Positions 51,007 through 61,900 of a stretch of DNA of 64,000 nt are shown here, in pieces. Where the stretch lies: the NCBI RefSeq assembly GCF_030209175.1, contig NZ_JARVSM010000001.1, positions 1,736,001-1,800,000 of the forward strand, in the 5' to 3' direction. Origin of the DNA: Pseudomonas sp. efr-133-TYG-5. Lineage in GTDB: Bacteria > Pseudomonadota > Gammaproteobacteria > Pseudomonadales > Pseudomonadaceae. Under the pieces are notes generated by a model. The model was not told where the DNA came from. It worked only from the letters and a program-made list of their open reading frames with translations, and ran no database searches. Made by a program: the position numbers and the translations under genes. How positions within the stretch are numbered: position 1 is the stretch's first letter; each line of letters opens with the position of its first letter.

Positions 51007-53136
51007 TCACATTTCGAATTCCGATTGCAGCGCAGCCCGCACGCAGTACAGCACGCCTTCCGGAACACGGCCGGCGAACAGCTCCGCCACTTCGGCGACC
51101 GACGGTAGCTCGCCCTCGCCGTCAAGGAACGCGTCCTGGACTTCGCCCATCAGGTCCTCCGGCAGATCCAGCGCCTGCTCAAGCGACAGCTGCTGCTTGC
51201 CGATGGCTTCGGCGAGCATGCTGTAGACGTTCTTTTCCGAGCACTGCAACTGCCCGGCGATCTGCAACGGGGTCATGCCGGCGCGGGCCAGGGTGATCAA
51301 TTCGTGGCGCACGTCGGCCACCACTTTCGGGGTTGGCGCTTCGCCGCCGAGCACTTCGAGGAACGCCTCGCCATAGCGCTCCAGCTTGCGTGCGCCGACA
51401 CCGCTGACCCGCGCCATCTCGGCCAGCGAGGTCGGCTGGCTGCGGAGCATCTCCAGCAGGGTCGAGTCGGGGAAGATGACGTACGGCGGCACGCCGTGTT
51501 CTTCCGCCAGTTTGCGCCGCAGGGCGCGCAAGGCTTCCCACTGCTCGCGCTCTTCGCCGCGCACCAGTTGGCTGGCCTGGCTCTTGCTGCCGCTCTTGGC
51601 GGTGATCTGCGGCTTGAGGTCGCGGCGCAGCTCCAGGCTGACCTCGCCCTTGAGCAGCGGCCGGCAAGTGTCGCTCAGGCGCAGGCCGCCGTAACCTTCG
51701 TGGTCGACATCGGCCAGGCCACGGGCGACCAACTGGCGGAACAACGAGCGCCACTCGCTCTCCCCCAACGCCTTACCAACGCCGAACACCGACAGGTGCT
51801 GATGGCCGAAGCTGCGCACCTTTTCGTTGTCCTTGCCGAGCAGCACGTCGACCAGATGACCGACGCCATAGCGCTGGCCGGTGCGATAGATCGCCGACAG
51901 CGCCTGGCGCGCCGGTTCGGTGGCATCCCAGGTCTGCACGCCGTCGACGCAGTTGTCGCAATGGCCGCACGGCTGCGGCAGGTCTTCGTCGAAATAGGCC
52001 AGCAGCGCCTGGCGGCGGCAGCGGGTTTCTTCGCAAAGGGAGAGCATGGCGTCGAGCTTGTGCTGCTCCAGACGCTTGTGGCGCTCGTCACCCTCGGAGT
52101 TCTGCAGCATCTGCTTGAGCATCACCACGTCTTGCAGGCCGTAGGCCATCCAGGCATCCGCCGGCAGGCCGTCGCGGCCGCCACGGCCGGTTTCCTGGTA
52201 GTAGGCCTCGAGGGATTTCGGCAGGTCGAGGTGGGCGACGAAGCGCACGTTGGGCTTGTCGATGCCCATGCCGAACGCCACGGTGGCGACCATGATCAGG
52301 CCTTCTTCGTTGAGGAAGCGCTTCTGATGATAGGCGCGCAGGTCATTGGGCAGCCCGGCGTGGTACGGCAGCGCCGGGAAGCCCTGCTCGCTGAGGAACG
52401 CGGCAACTTCCTCGACCTTCTTGCGCGACAGGCAATAGACGATGCCGGCATCGCTGCGGCGTTCGGCAAGGAACGCCAGCAACTGCTTGCGCGGCTGCTC
52501 CTTGGGCACGATGCGATAGAAGATGTTCGGCCGGTCGAAGCTCGAGAGGAAACGCTCGGCATTCTGCAGGTGCAGACGGGTGACGATTTCTTCACGGGTG
52601 CGCTTGTCGGCGGTGGCGGTCAGGGCGATACGCGGCACGTCGGGGAACATTTCCGCCAACTGCCCCAGTTGCAGGTATTCCGGACGGAAATCATGCCCCC
52701 ACTGCGACACGCAGTGGGCTTCGTCGATGGCGAACAGAGCGATGTTCAGCCCTTGCAGGAACGACAGCATGCGCGGCTGCACCAGGCGCTCGGGGGCCAG
52801 GTAGAGCATTTTCACTTCGCCGCGCTTGATGCGGGCGGCGAGCTCGCGCTGCTGTTCGGCGCTCAGCGTGGAGTTCAGCGCGGCGGCGGCCACGCCCAGC
52901 TCTTCGAGGGTGGCGACCTGATCGTCCATCAACGCGATCAGCGGCGATACCACCACCGCCAGGCCTTCGCGCAACAGCGCTGGCACCTGGAAGCACAGCG
53001 ACTTGCCGCCGCCGGTGGGCATCAGCACAAGGGCATCGCCGCCACTGGCCACGCGCTCAATGATTGCACCCTGGCGGCCACGGAAACTGTCGTAGCCGAA
53101 GATGTCCTTGAGGACGCGTTGAGCCTGTTCGAGCAT
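51007..53136 (-). CDS. recQ: ATP-dependent DNA helicase RecQ
   Basis: The 709-residue helicase has Walker [22 protein letters not shown] box [20 protein letters not shown], motif [12 protein letters not shown] and a zinc site ([14 protein letters not shown] with CGHCDNC). A winged-helix RQC and an HRDC domain follow at about 520-610. It is about 100 residues longer than E. coli RecQ, with an extra acidic C-terminal region ([20 protein letters not shown]), as is common in Pseudomonas. It unwinds DNA 3'-5' in repair. Confidence 0.95.
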   Translation of the reverse strand: MLEQAQRVLKDIFGYDSFRGRQGAIIERVASGGDALVLMPTGGGKSLCFQVPALLREGLAVVVSPLIALMDDQVATLEELGVAAAALNSTLSAEQQRELAARIKRGEVKMLYLAPERLVQPRMLSFLQGLNIALFAIDEAHCVSQWGHDFRPEYLQLGQLAEMFPDVPRIALTATADKRTREEIVTRLHLQNAERFLSSFDRPNIFYRIVPKEQPRKQLLAFLAERRSDAGIVYCLSRKKVEEVAAFLSEQGFPALPYHAGLPNDLRAYHQKRFLNEEGLIMVATVAFGMGIDKPNVRFVAHLDLPKSLEAYYQETGRGGRDGLPADAWMAYGLQDVVMLKQMLQNSEGDERHKRLEQHKLDAMLSLCEETRCRRQALLAYFDEDLPQPCGHCDNCVDGVQTWDATEPARQALSAIYRTGQRYGVGHLVDVLLGKDNEKVRSFGHQHLSVFGVGKALGESEWRSLFRQLVARGLADVDHEGYGGLRLSDTCRPLLKGEVSLELRRDLKPQITAKSGSKSQASQLVRGEEREQWEALRALRRKLAEEHGVPPYVIFPDSTLLEMLRSQPTSLAEMARVSGVGARKLERYGEAFLEVLGGEAPTPKVVADVRHELITLARAGMTPLQIAGQLQCSEKNVYSMLAEAIGKQQLSLEQALDLPEDLMGEVQDAFLDGEGELPSVAEVAELFAGRVPEGVLYCVRAALQSEFEM

Positions 53137-53527
53137 AAAAACTCCAAAAATCTACCGAAACATCCCTGCACAGACTGGTTCAAGGCAGCCAGGGCTGCTT
53201 AAACAAAACGTAAGGGCGCGTTGCATGGCGCCTTGCACAGCCGTCACGAAGCCGCCAGGAATTACAAAGCGCGGCAGTATACCCGAGCGCTCCACCGCGC
53301 AGGGTGCCGCTGAGAAGACTCCGCTCATTGCAGGCTTCGAAGCCCTGTGGGAATGAGCCCGCTCGCGAATCCGCCGGTTCAGTCGAGGGCGCTTTCGCGA
53401 GCAGGCTCGCTCCCACGGGGTCGGCTGGGTGACCCGCCAATTGCGGCAAATCTGCCGTGCGGCTGGCTTGAGCGCTCAAGAAGGCCTAGAATTCCCGCAT
53501 TGTTTATTCCCCCAAGGTAGCCCTTTA
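53137..53527. other. Intergenic region between recQ and yecA-type gene
   Basis: The 391-base divergent region holds a REP pair (53345-53418), and the promoters of recQ and of the YecA-type gene should lie on either side. I see no reading frame with a ribosome site and no further named element. Confidence 0.5.
53345..53418. repeat. REP-type inverted pair (divergent variant)
   Basis: CTGTGGGAATGAGCCCGCTC and a right half in CGCGAGCAGGCTCGCTCCCA form a REP pair with several changes from the other copies (GAATGAGCC versus GAGCGGGCT). It lies in the recQ upstream region. Confidence 0.75.
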
Positions 53528-54115
53528 ATGTCCTTCGCTGAGCAACTAACCCGCCTGCAAGTCTTCCTCGACGCCGACGAACTGCATGACGAGGCGCTGG
53601 ACTACGTGGCCGCCCACGGCTACCTCACCGCGCTGTCGATCTGCTCGGAAAACGTGCCGGATCGCGAGTGGATCGACGCCCTGTTCGCTGAAGAGCCGCA
53701 CTACAGCAGCGAAGCCCAGCGCGAAGAAATCGAAGCCACGCTGATCGGCCTCAAGGCCCACATCGCCCGCCAACTGGCGTCCGACGAAGAATTCGAACTG
53801 CCATGCGAACTGGACCTGGGCGATGACCCGGACGACTCGGAACTGCGCGGCTGGTGCATTGGCTTCATGGAAGGCGTATTCCTGCGTGAAGCGGCCTGGT
53901 TCGAAACCGCTGAAGAAGAAGTCAGCGAAATGCTCCTGCCGATCATGGTTGGTTCCGGCCTGTTCGACGAGCAGCCGGAATTCGAAGACATCGCCAAGGA
54001 TGCCAACCTGATGGACGATATGATCGTGCAGATCCCGGAAGCCCTGACCGCGCTGTACCTGCTGTGCCAGGCGCCGGACGAGAAACCGGCGATCCTCAAG
54101 CCACGTCACCACTAA
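53528..54115 (+). CDS. UPF0149/YecA family protein
   Basis: The 195-residue all-helical protein starts SFAEQLTRLQVFLDADELHD, contains ENVPDREWIDALFAE and the conserved RGWCIGFMEGVFLREAAWFE. It belongs to the UPF0149 (YecA/YgfB) group but lacks a C-terminal SEC-C zinc motif. Function unknown. The ATG at 53528 has AAGGTAGCCCTTTA ahead of it. It lies 10 bases before the DUF454 gene. Confidence 0.87.
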   Translation: MSFAEQLTRLQVFLDADELHDEALDYVAAHGYLTALSICSENVPDREWIDALFAEEPHYSSEAQREEIEATLIGLKAHIARQLASDEEFELPCELDLGDDPDDSELRGWCIGFMEGVFLREAAWFETAEEEVSEMLLPIMVGSGLFDEQPEFEDIAKDANLMDDMIVQIPEALTALYLLCQAPDEKPAILKPRHH

Positions 54116-54125
54116 GTCCACGCCT

Positions 54126-54521
54126 ATGGACAACCCCATAGGCAACCGCCCCCTGATGTTGCGCTACGTGCTGCTGGCCATCGGCTGGCTGAGCGTGGCA
54201 TTGGGGGTGATCGGGATCTTCCTGCCGGTCCTGCCCACCACCCCCTTCCTGTTGCTGGCCGCCGCCTGCTTCGCCCGCAGCTCGCCGCGTTTCTATCGCT
54301 GGCTGGTCGAGCATCCCCGGCTCGGGCCATGGATCCGCGACTACCTCGACGGCAACGGCATCCCGCTCAAGGGCAAGGTCTACGCCATCGGCCTGATGTG
54401 GGCGAGCATCCTGTTCTCCTGCTACCTGGTGCCACTGCCATGGGCACGCGGGTTCATGCTGACCAGTGCGGTGCTGGTGACGATCTACATCCTGCGACAG
54501 AAAACCTTGCGAAAACCCTGA
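54126..54521 (+). CDS. DUF454 (YbaN-like) membrane protein
   Basis: The 131-residue protein has three membrane helices and the family signature ALGVIGIFLPVLPTTPFLLL, plus FARSSPRFYRWLVEHPRLG and an inner GPWIRDYLDGNGIPLKGKVY. This is the YbaN/DUF454 family, function unknown. It is in an operon with the YecA-type gene. Confidence 0.88.
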   Translation: MDNPIGNRPLMLRYVLLAIGWLSVALGVIGIFLPVLPTTPFLLLAAACFARSSPRFYRWLVEHPRLGPWIRDYLDGNGIPLKGKVYAIGLMWASILFSCYLVPLPWARGFMLTSAVLVTIYILRQKTLRKP

Positions 54522-54581
54522 CTTCGCCCTGCTCCCCAGCTCGCCCAGGCTACGAACCACTCATCGGAAATACCCGCCCAC

Positions 54582-54597
54582 CTGTTATTTCTGACAG
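54582..54597 (+). promoter_or_regulatory. Conserved upstream element, copy 1 (imperfect palindrome)
   Basis: CTGTTATTTCTGACAG lies 165 bases before the first giant gene. A flanking stretch of about 60 bases (CCTGT...CTGACAGTAGCCAATCCC...AATCACTCCA) is shared with the region before the second giant gene. It is an inferred common promoter or operator element. Confidence 0.5.
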
Positions 54598-54761
54598 TAG
54601 CCAATCCCTTCGCTTAACGCCTTAAATCACTCCAGCCCTTGATCCACAGCTCGAACGTCCCAGTGCTCGTTCCTGCCAGGTAGTCCCGTATCCACCGACC
54701 TTCGCGCTCGAGGCCGGAAATCCTTGATGCCACTGGCATGCCATTTCGGATGGAGTTGACC

Positions 54762-57700
54762 ATGTTCACTTTCCGTCGCTCGTTGTTCCCCAGTCGTCAT
54801 GAACGGCTCGCCCCGTTGTCGGGATTGGCCCCACCCTTTTTTGCCGACATGGTCATCCCTGTGCCGGGTGCCGACGGAGGGATTAACGCAAAGGCGTATG
54901 AAGCGTTCGATGCAGGACTGTTTGCCCTTATCGACCCTTACCTGAACATGGCAATCGATGACCTGCTGGAAGTCTTCCTGGATGACAAAAAGGTCGGCGA
55001 ACTCAAGGTCAAGGATGAGCACCTCAATCAGCGATGGTTCTTCTTCGTACCCAAAGACGGGCTTGAACCGGGTCTCTTCACCTGCCACTACGTTGTGACC
55101 CGGGCAGGAGAAACCGTACCCGACGATCCATCGGCCAAATTGACGCTGTTGCTGGAAATCGACGACCCGGCCGGCCCCGACAAGCGCCCCTTCGAACCCT
55201 GGCACTCGGAGCTGAAAAAGGTCGGACTACCGCAGGATGTTATCGATAACGGTGTGACCAAGCCGTGGCTCGACACGGGCGTTCCAATGACGATCACTCC
55301 TTATCCGAACATGGCGGTGGGCGACACCATCCTTGCGACGTGGGGCAGTGTATTTCTTTTGCCACACGTGCTGACGCAAGCAGAAGTGGATGGCACCGTA
55401 GACATCGTCGTGATGGCCCGGCCCGAAGATATCCTCACCGCCGGCGACAGCGCCGCGATGAAGATCCATTTCGACGTTTGCGATCTCGTTTACAACTGGA
55501 GCGAGAAATGGTCGGAAGCCACTTCCGTACAGGTCGATGCCGGGGTATCACGCCTCGATGCGCTCATCATCAAGGAAGCAGATGATGGAAAAATCATTCT
55601 TGCAGACCTGGACGCCAACCCGGTCACCCTGCAGATCCTGATCAAACCCAACGACGTCTTCACGGCCGGTGACACCCTCCTGATCACCGTGATCGGCACA
55701 CCGATTCCCGGCAGACCGCCTCAAACGTTCACCGTTGAAGCCATTGTGCGTAACCCGCCTTATGTTCATGAAATCCCGGTTGACTACGCATTCGTGAAAC
55801 TCTTCGCCCAGGGCACCCTCGACGCCTCCTATGCGTTGCGCAAACAGGATGGCAACCCGACGCTTTATTCCCGGCGCACGTTTGCCACCGTGATCGGCAA
55901 TCCGTCGCTGCTGCCGGCGCCGACGATCAGTGAAGTGGTCGGAAACATTTTGCCCGCCACGGTAATGGCAGCATCGGTTGTGATCAAGTATCCAGGCATC
56001 ATCAGTGGTGACTACCTGTCGCTGATCTGGCTGGGTAAAAAATCCAGCGGTGATGACTATCTGCATGAAGAAGAACACACCGTATCGGGCGAGGAGCAGA
56101 AGGCCGGCGAAGTGACGATCTACGTCATGGGCGAACACGTAAAAGCCTTGGAAAACGGCAGCCTCAAATTGCAGTACCGGGTATTCAATGATGCTACAGG
56201 CCAGTATGGGACCAGCGAGTCCGAGTTCCTGAGAGTCAACGTTGGATCATGGCAGGCGACGCTGCCGGCACCCAAGGTTGAAGAAGCACCGGATGACATT
56301 CTCGATCCCTCGCAGACAAACAAACTGGTCCACGTGCTGGTCAAGCCAGTGAACTGGGTCAAGGGGGATACGCTCACCTACCACTGGCTCGGCATCAACC
56401 TTTACGGCAGCACATCCGGCAGTGTGCCGATCACACTGGCTACCATTGGCCAGCCGGTAAGATTCCGGGTGGACAAACAATATGTCTCGGCCAATATCGG
56501 CTACTACGTGACCGTCATCTACACGTTGCTGCACGCCGCCACCGGGAAATACAGCTATTCAGCCCCTCTTGAGGTACTGGTCGGCATTCCTCTGGGCAGA
56601 CTGTTGCCGCCAACTGTCGTCCAGGCCCCTGACGGCATTCTGAACCCGATGGATGGCCGCAATGGCGTGGATATCGATTGCAGCTACGCCTCCATGGACG
56701 AAGTGCTCGACAAGCTCGGATTGAAATGGCGGGGCACGCCAGGTGCCGGGACGTCGGAAGACCTGGAGAAACCTGCCGAGGCCACAGGCACCGTAAGGTT
56801 CCACCTGCCACCCTCTTTTGTCGGGGCCAATATCGACCGCGAAGTAGCGGTCAATTACGACGTCCAGCGCTATGGCTTGTGGACCCCTTCGGAAATCTTG
56901 CCGCTGAAGGTGCTCAACTTCCAGAACCCTGAAACAGAACTGCCGCGGCCCGAGGTACCACAAGCGAAGGCAGGCGAGTTGCCAGTAATGGAGCTCGCCG
57001 GGAACGCGAACGTTCTGGTAAAGGCGTGGCCTTTCATTGCCCTCAAGCAGTTGGTCTGGCTGTACATCGAAGGTGAGGCCAGCACGGGCACCTATCGAAT
57101 CGATCTGCTCACCGCGCACGAAGTGAACTCAACGCAACTGACTCAAGGGCTGAACGAAACCCTGCTCAAAACAGAATTGCTGAAACTGCTTCACGGCTCC
57201 AACGCCAGCGTGGTCTGCAAGGTTATTTTCGATAACAGCACGGATGAAGATGCCGCGATTGTCTTCCCTAAACTGCCGCTGGTTATCCGCCAGCACTACG
57301 AGTACGTCACGCCTGTCATCACCTTGGTGAAGACGGCACTCGGTGCGGTCATTCCCGAGGCAGGTCAGACCTACGATAAGCGTTTGACGATTGGAGGGAC
57401 AGCTACTCGGGCCGAGAAAGTCGATGTTCAAATCGATGATGTCTCAAAGGGTATGCGTACCGTCGATGCCAAAAGCGAGTGGACAATCACGGTGGACTTG
57501 ATTGAAGGCCTGCACCGCGTCGTTGCCATCGCTCAATATGCGGCCGACGATAAAATCAGTAATCCGAGATCTTTCACCATCAAAGAGGCCAAGTCACCCA
57601 GTATCACCGGCGTCATGGACAGCAAGGGAGCCGTGGGCAACAACGGCACCACCTACGACAACCAGGTGAAGGTGAGTGTCAATGCCGATCCCGGCCAAAA

Positions 57701-58706
57701 AGTTCAGCTCTACGACGACACATCGCCAATCGGACAGCCGATTAATCTGGACGGAGGCGGCAATGGCAGCACCACGTTGTCGAGTCTTGGCCAGAAGGTT
57801 TACTCACTCAAGGCCAGAGCGCTTTACGGCAGCCAGCTCGAGTCACCGGTCCACTCATTTACAGTCAAGTTCCACCCCACTACCGCCCTCACTTCGGTCC
57901 GACATTCCGGCGGGGAATTGGGTAATGGCGGGAAAACCACAGACACTTCCGTGGTCGTAACCGGAATGGCAACGCCGCTCTATAGCGTGCAGATATTTCT
58001 CAACAACGTGGGTGGCCAAACCGTGCCAGCCAACGGAAGCGGTGTCTGGTCGCTCAGTCTCGGTATTCATCTGGGCTCTAACATGGTCTACGCGCGATCG
58101 GTTGCCAACAATCAACAGACGGTATCTCGCAGCTTTATCCGGGAGACACCGCTGGCGCCATTGAACTTCAATACCAACCCGGTCACGTTGGGTGGCAAGA
58201 CCTACATCATTCCGGGCTCTGCAGTTTTACCTGCTTTCAACACGGGCAATTCGGTACGGCACCAGGCCAGTGGTGGCAGCCGGGAGTATTCCTACCGATC
58301 GAGCAACGCCGGTGTTGCCCATGTTGACGGAGCCGGTCTGGTTACCGCCCGCGGCCGGGGAACAGCGACGATTACCGCCTCTGATTCAGCCGGTCAATCC
58401 AAGAGTTACAACGTGACAGTGACAGGGGTCATCCACTGCATCGGACTGGGTTCCGGAGTCTGGTCTACAGCCAACTCACATGCTGCCGCCAATGGAGCGC
58501 GGCTTCCCAGCCTCGCTGAGCTTCATGAAATACAGGCAGCCTACGGAGAGCGATGGCCAATGGGCAATCACCATTACTGGTCAACCGATCCCAGCAACTT
58601 CTGGTGGCCATGGGCTCAGGCCCGAACCTGCAAGAATCTGGTCAACGGAGAGCAATGGGCAATAAAAATCCCCTTCGATTACTCACTCATTGTGGCGCTT
58701 CGATAA
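54762..58706 (+). CDS. Giant repeat protein with Ig-like and invasin/lectin-like C-terminus
   Basis: The protein has about 1314 residues. The ATG follows GGAGTTGACC. There is no signal peptide. Residues about 1-700 contain a repeated beta-rich module marked by P-x-V/I-x-E-A-P-x-x-I-L-x-P (LPAPKVEEAPDDILDP; LPPTVVQAPDGILNP) and later GDxLxxxWxG. Three adhesin-type Ig-like repeats follow at about 865-1125 (GVMDSKGAVGNNGTTYDNQV; SVRHSGGELGNGGKTTDTSV). Next comes a Big_2-like domain (SSNAGVAHVDGAGLVTARGR), and a C-terminal lectin/DUF823-like domain (GARLPSLAELHEIQAAYGER, HHYWSTDPSNFW). It is probably an adhesin or toxin-like surface or released protein. The secretion route is unclear. Confidence 0.78.
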   Translation: MFTFRRSLFPSRHERLAPLSGLAPPFFADMVIPVPGADGGINAKAYEAFDAGLFALIDPYLNMAIDDLLEVFLDDKKVGELKVKDEHLNQRWFFFVPKDGLEPGLFTCHYVVTRAGETVPDDPSAKLTLLLEIDDPAGPDKRPFEPWHSELKKVGLPQDVIDNGVTKPWLDTGVPMTITPYPNMAVGDTILATWGSVFLLPHVLTQAEVDGTVDIVVMARPEDILTAGDSAAMKIHFDVCDLVYNWSEKWSEATSVQVDAGVSRLDALIIKEADDGKIILADLDANPVTLQILIKPNDVFTAGDTLLITVIGTPIPGRPPQTFTVEAIVRNPPYVHEIPVDYAFVKLFAQGTLDASYALRKQDGNPTLYSRRTFATVIGNPSLLPAPTISEVVGNILPATVMAASVVIKYPGIISGDYLSLIWLGKKSSGDDYLHEEEHTVSGEEQKAGEVTIYVMGEHVKALENGSLKLQYRVFNDATGQYGTSESEFLRVNVGSWQATLPAPKVEEAPDDILDPSQTNKLVHVLVKPVNWVKGDTLTYHWLGINLYGSTSGSVPITLATIGQPVRFRVDKQYVSANIGYYVTVIYTLLHAATGKYSYSAPLEVLVGIPLGRLLPPTVVQAPDGILNPMDGRNGVDIDCSYASMDEVLDKLGLKWRGTPGAGTSEDLEKPAEATGTVRFHLPPSFVGANIDREVAVNYDVQRYGLWTPSEILPLKVLNFQNPETELPRPEVPQAKAGELPVMELAGNANVLVKAWPFIALKQLVWLYIEGEASTGTYRIDLLTAHEVNSTQLTQGLNETLLKTELLKLLHGSNASVVCKVIFDNSTDEDAAIVFPKLPLVIRQHYEYVTPVITLVKTALGAVIPEAGQTYDKRLTIGGTATRAEKVDVQIDDVSKGMRTVDAKSEWTITVDLIEGLHRVVAIAQYAADDKISNPRSFTIKEAKSPSITGVMDSKGAVGNNGTTYDNQVKVSVNADPGQKVQLYDDTSPIGQPINLDGGGNGSTTLSSLGQKVYSLKARALYGSQLESPVHSFTVKFHPTTALTSVRHSGGELGNGGKTTDTSVVVTGMATPLYSVQIFLNNVGGQTVPANGSGVWSLSLGIHLGSNMVYARSVANNQQTVSRSFIRETPLAPLNFNTNPVTLGGKTYIIPGSAVLPAFNTGNSVRHQASGGSREYSYRSSNAGVAHVDGAGLVTARGRGTATITASDSAGQSKSYNVTVTGVIHCIGLGSGVWSTANSHAAANGARLPSLAELHEIQAAYGERWPMGNHHYWSTDPSNFWWPWAQARTCKNLVNGEQWAIKIPFDYSLIVALR

Positions 58707-58925
58707 ACCGCCCCTGTTCAGAGCTTCTCCGATAGACACACCAAACATTTTCTCGTCGCCTTGCCTCCTCCGGTTCCATACCGGAGGGGGTCGGCAGGCA
58801 TACTTATCCACGAACAACCGATCATCAGAAACAACGACTTACCTGTCAGATCTGACAGTAGTCAACCCGCCCATTTAGTCGCTCAATCACTCCACCGCCA
58901 ATACCATTCGGCAGGAGTTTCCACC
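58707..58925 (+). promoter_or_regulatory. Intergenic region between the two giant genes
   Basis: The 219-base region carries a short inverted repeat (CTCCGGTTCCATACCGGAGG at 58768-58787, a hairpin with GCC flanks that may end the upstream mRNA) and the shared promoter-like palindrome at 58843. No gene is seen. Confidence 0.5.
58843..58858 (+). promoter_or_regulatory. Conserved upstream element, copy 2 (perfect palindrome)
   Basis: CTGTCAGATCTGACAG is a perfect 16-base palindrome 68 bases before the second giant gene. The context CCTGT...CTGACAGTAGTCAACCC...CAATCACTCCA repeats that at 54582. It is likely an operator for a dimeric regulator common to both genes (inference). Confidence 0.6.
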
Positions 58926-61900
58926 ATGCTCGTCCAACCCCCAAAAAAACCCATCGGCACCCTCGCCCTGCTCGACCCCGACCTCCCCGGCGCCAAGCTG
59001 CTGCCGAACGGAGAATGGGCCATCAACCGCGCCGCCGCGCTGCTCAACTTTCCCACTCAGGGCCTCAAGGTGCAGATCCCTGTCTGGTCCGACAAAAGCC
59101 TGGCCGACAAGGTTGAGCTGCGGCTCAATAATCAGGTGGTCGACCAGCACACCGTCTCCCAGAACGCCGAGCTGACCCAGCGCACCACCCTGTTCGTTGC
59201 ACCTGGCCGCTTTCAGAGTGGCACCTGGGAACTGGACTATCGGGTGACACGCATCGCCCAGGCGCCAGAGCCTTTTGCTCCACCGCTCAAACTCTCGGTC
59301 AAACTGGAAATCCCTGCCGGCCAGGACACCGATCCCGGACAGGGGCACTCCCACCTGCACATGACGTTCAGTCCACCGGAAATTGTCCAGGACGGTGTCG
59401 ACAAGGACACCGCTGAAAACGGCGTAGACATTTTGGTCGTGGCCAAACCCGGGAGCGGCTCAAACCTGCCGTACCCCGACATCGCCGTGGGCGATGTGAT
59501 CTGGGTAAGCTGGGGCGGCAACATGGTGCCGTCGGATCCGGTCATCCAGGCACAGATCGACGACCCGCTGGATAACCCTATCGTCATCCACATCAGCAAG
59601 GACGTCATCCTCGCGGTGGGTGACTCCGGAAGCGAAGGGCTGGCGGTGTCATTCTTCGTCCGAGACTTTGCAGACAACGACTCCGAGGACTGGTGCAAGG
59701 AAATGCGCATTATCGTCGACACCGGCAACTCGCGACTGGATGCGCCAATACTTGAACAGGCTGACGGCAACGACCTCGACCTCGACCAGTTGGGTAATGA
59801 GCAGTTGTTGCTCCAGGTCTTTGCAGCCTCGTCTGTCGACTTCAACTTGAACGATGTCATCGTCATGCACTTGCAGGGCACCACCCTCGACGGCGAAAGC
59901 GTCCAGGTCGATGCTCGCCAGACCATCAACAAAAAACCACCTCTGGTGGTCGAGGTGTTGATGGACAACGACGGTGCCCGGGCGCTGGCAAAAACCCAGG
60001 GGGTGTTTTTCTTCGAGCTGGAACGTGGCGGCAGCATCATTCAGCGATCCAGAGGTCGCTTCATCAACATCATCGGCGAGCCCAAACGCCTGGCAGCCCC
60101 CCGTGTCGAAAGCGCCGTGAGCGGTGCGCTGGATCCCGACTTGGCGAGCGTGATCGTCCGCATCCCCTACGATCCGTTGATCACCCCGGACAATGCCATC
60201 GAAATTATCTGGAGCATCACCCTTCCGGACGGCAGCGTATTCGAGCCCGAGCTGGACTGGATCTTTCCGACCCAACAGGAGGCTGATGACCCCGAGGGCG
60301 TCATGGTCAGCATTTCAGGTCCCGAGTATCTTAAACCTGGCGAAGGTGGCACCTTGGTGGTGTCGTACAACGTGCTCAGCGAAGGCGAGAACGGCGAAAT
60401 CGTTCGCAGGCCTTCGCCGCCAGCCTCGCAATTGAACATAGGCGAACCCCAGCTGGAGCTGGATCCGCCCACCGTTGCGGGTGAAAAAAATGGAGCTCTG
60501 GACCCTGTCGACCTGCCCAACGGCACGAGTGAAGTCACCTGTCCGGCTCCGACAAAAAAACCGAGTCTGGCCGAGGACGAAGTGCACTGGCAATTGCATG
60601 ATGCCAAAGGTGCGCTGCTGTTTAAGGACCACAAAATCCTCAACTCCCTGAGCGCCGGCAAACCCGTGAAATTTCCGCTCAACGCGGCGTTTGTGCAGCA
60701 GTATTTTGAAGCCCATCGCGGTGAGCAATTGAGTGTCAGTTACTACATCGTTCGATATGCGACGGGCAAGCCCAGTTATTCGAATCCGCTGGAGCTAACG
60801 ATCGGGACCGCACAACAACAGCCACTGAGCCCGGCCAAGGTACAGGGAACCGTCAACGATGAGCTAGACATTGGCACCGTACCGAACGGTACTGCCGTCG
60901 AAATTGCCGCTCGTGTCGCCGACAATACTGACGATCAAGTCTTCATGAAATGGGCGACGACGAACGGTGTAACGCTGCATGAAGCCAATAAAACCGTCAG
61001 CGCAGGCGACAAAGGCAAAGTCATCGAGTTTCCGATTGCCTCCAGCATTCTGCGGGCCAGTGCGAACCAGAGAGTCGTAGTCAGTTATCGAGTCAAGCCA
61101 TCCACGGGCACCGATATCCCGGGCACGGATTACTCACTGAAAATTGCATTCACGCTACCCGCCGCCAAATTCAAGGAAGCAACAGGTGACCAGTTGAACC
61201 CTGACAAGGTGACGACCGGTGCAACAGTCATCATCGACGCCTCTGCTCAACTGAAGGCAGATGACGAAGTCATCGTTACCGTGACCGGGCAGCCTCCAAC
61301 CACCCTTCCCGCCTACCCAGTCAAGCCCACAGAGGCGGATCAAGAGCTGTCGTCGATCAAAGTGCCTCACAGCGTGATCCTTGCTGAAGATGGCAAAACT
61401 ATAGCGCTGACTTATTCCGTCAAACGCAAGGCAGGTGGTATTGATGACCTTTCCGTCCCGGCGGTTTACGACGTCCGCAGGATGATCGCGGCGGGCAAAC
61501 TCAAGGTCATGGGTGCTCGCTACAACCGTAGCGTTTATTGGGCGTCGCGGGCCAGCCGCTGGTTGATGGCATTTGATGCCACGACCGGTAAGCCGATCCA
61601 GGCCGATTGGAAATACGCCAATGACAGCACTTGGACCAAGGGCGAGATCTGGCTCGATGCCTCCCCACAGGAACCTCTTCAGGTACGTACGGCCGACGAC
61701 CAGCTCACGCTTGGCGAAGCGAACATCTTCGGCAATGGCATCGATACCAACATCAACGGCCAGGCGGCGTTCGTCGCGCTTCGGGACGAGAACAATATGG
61801 CGGGTTGGGGTTTGGCTGCCAATGGCGGTGCCATCCCGACCACTATCATCACCATGAACGACATTGTGGAGGTGAGCTGCACACGCAGTTCGTATGCAGC

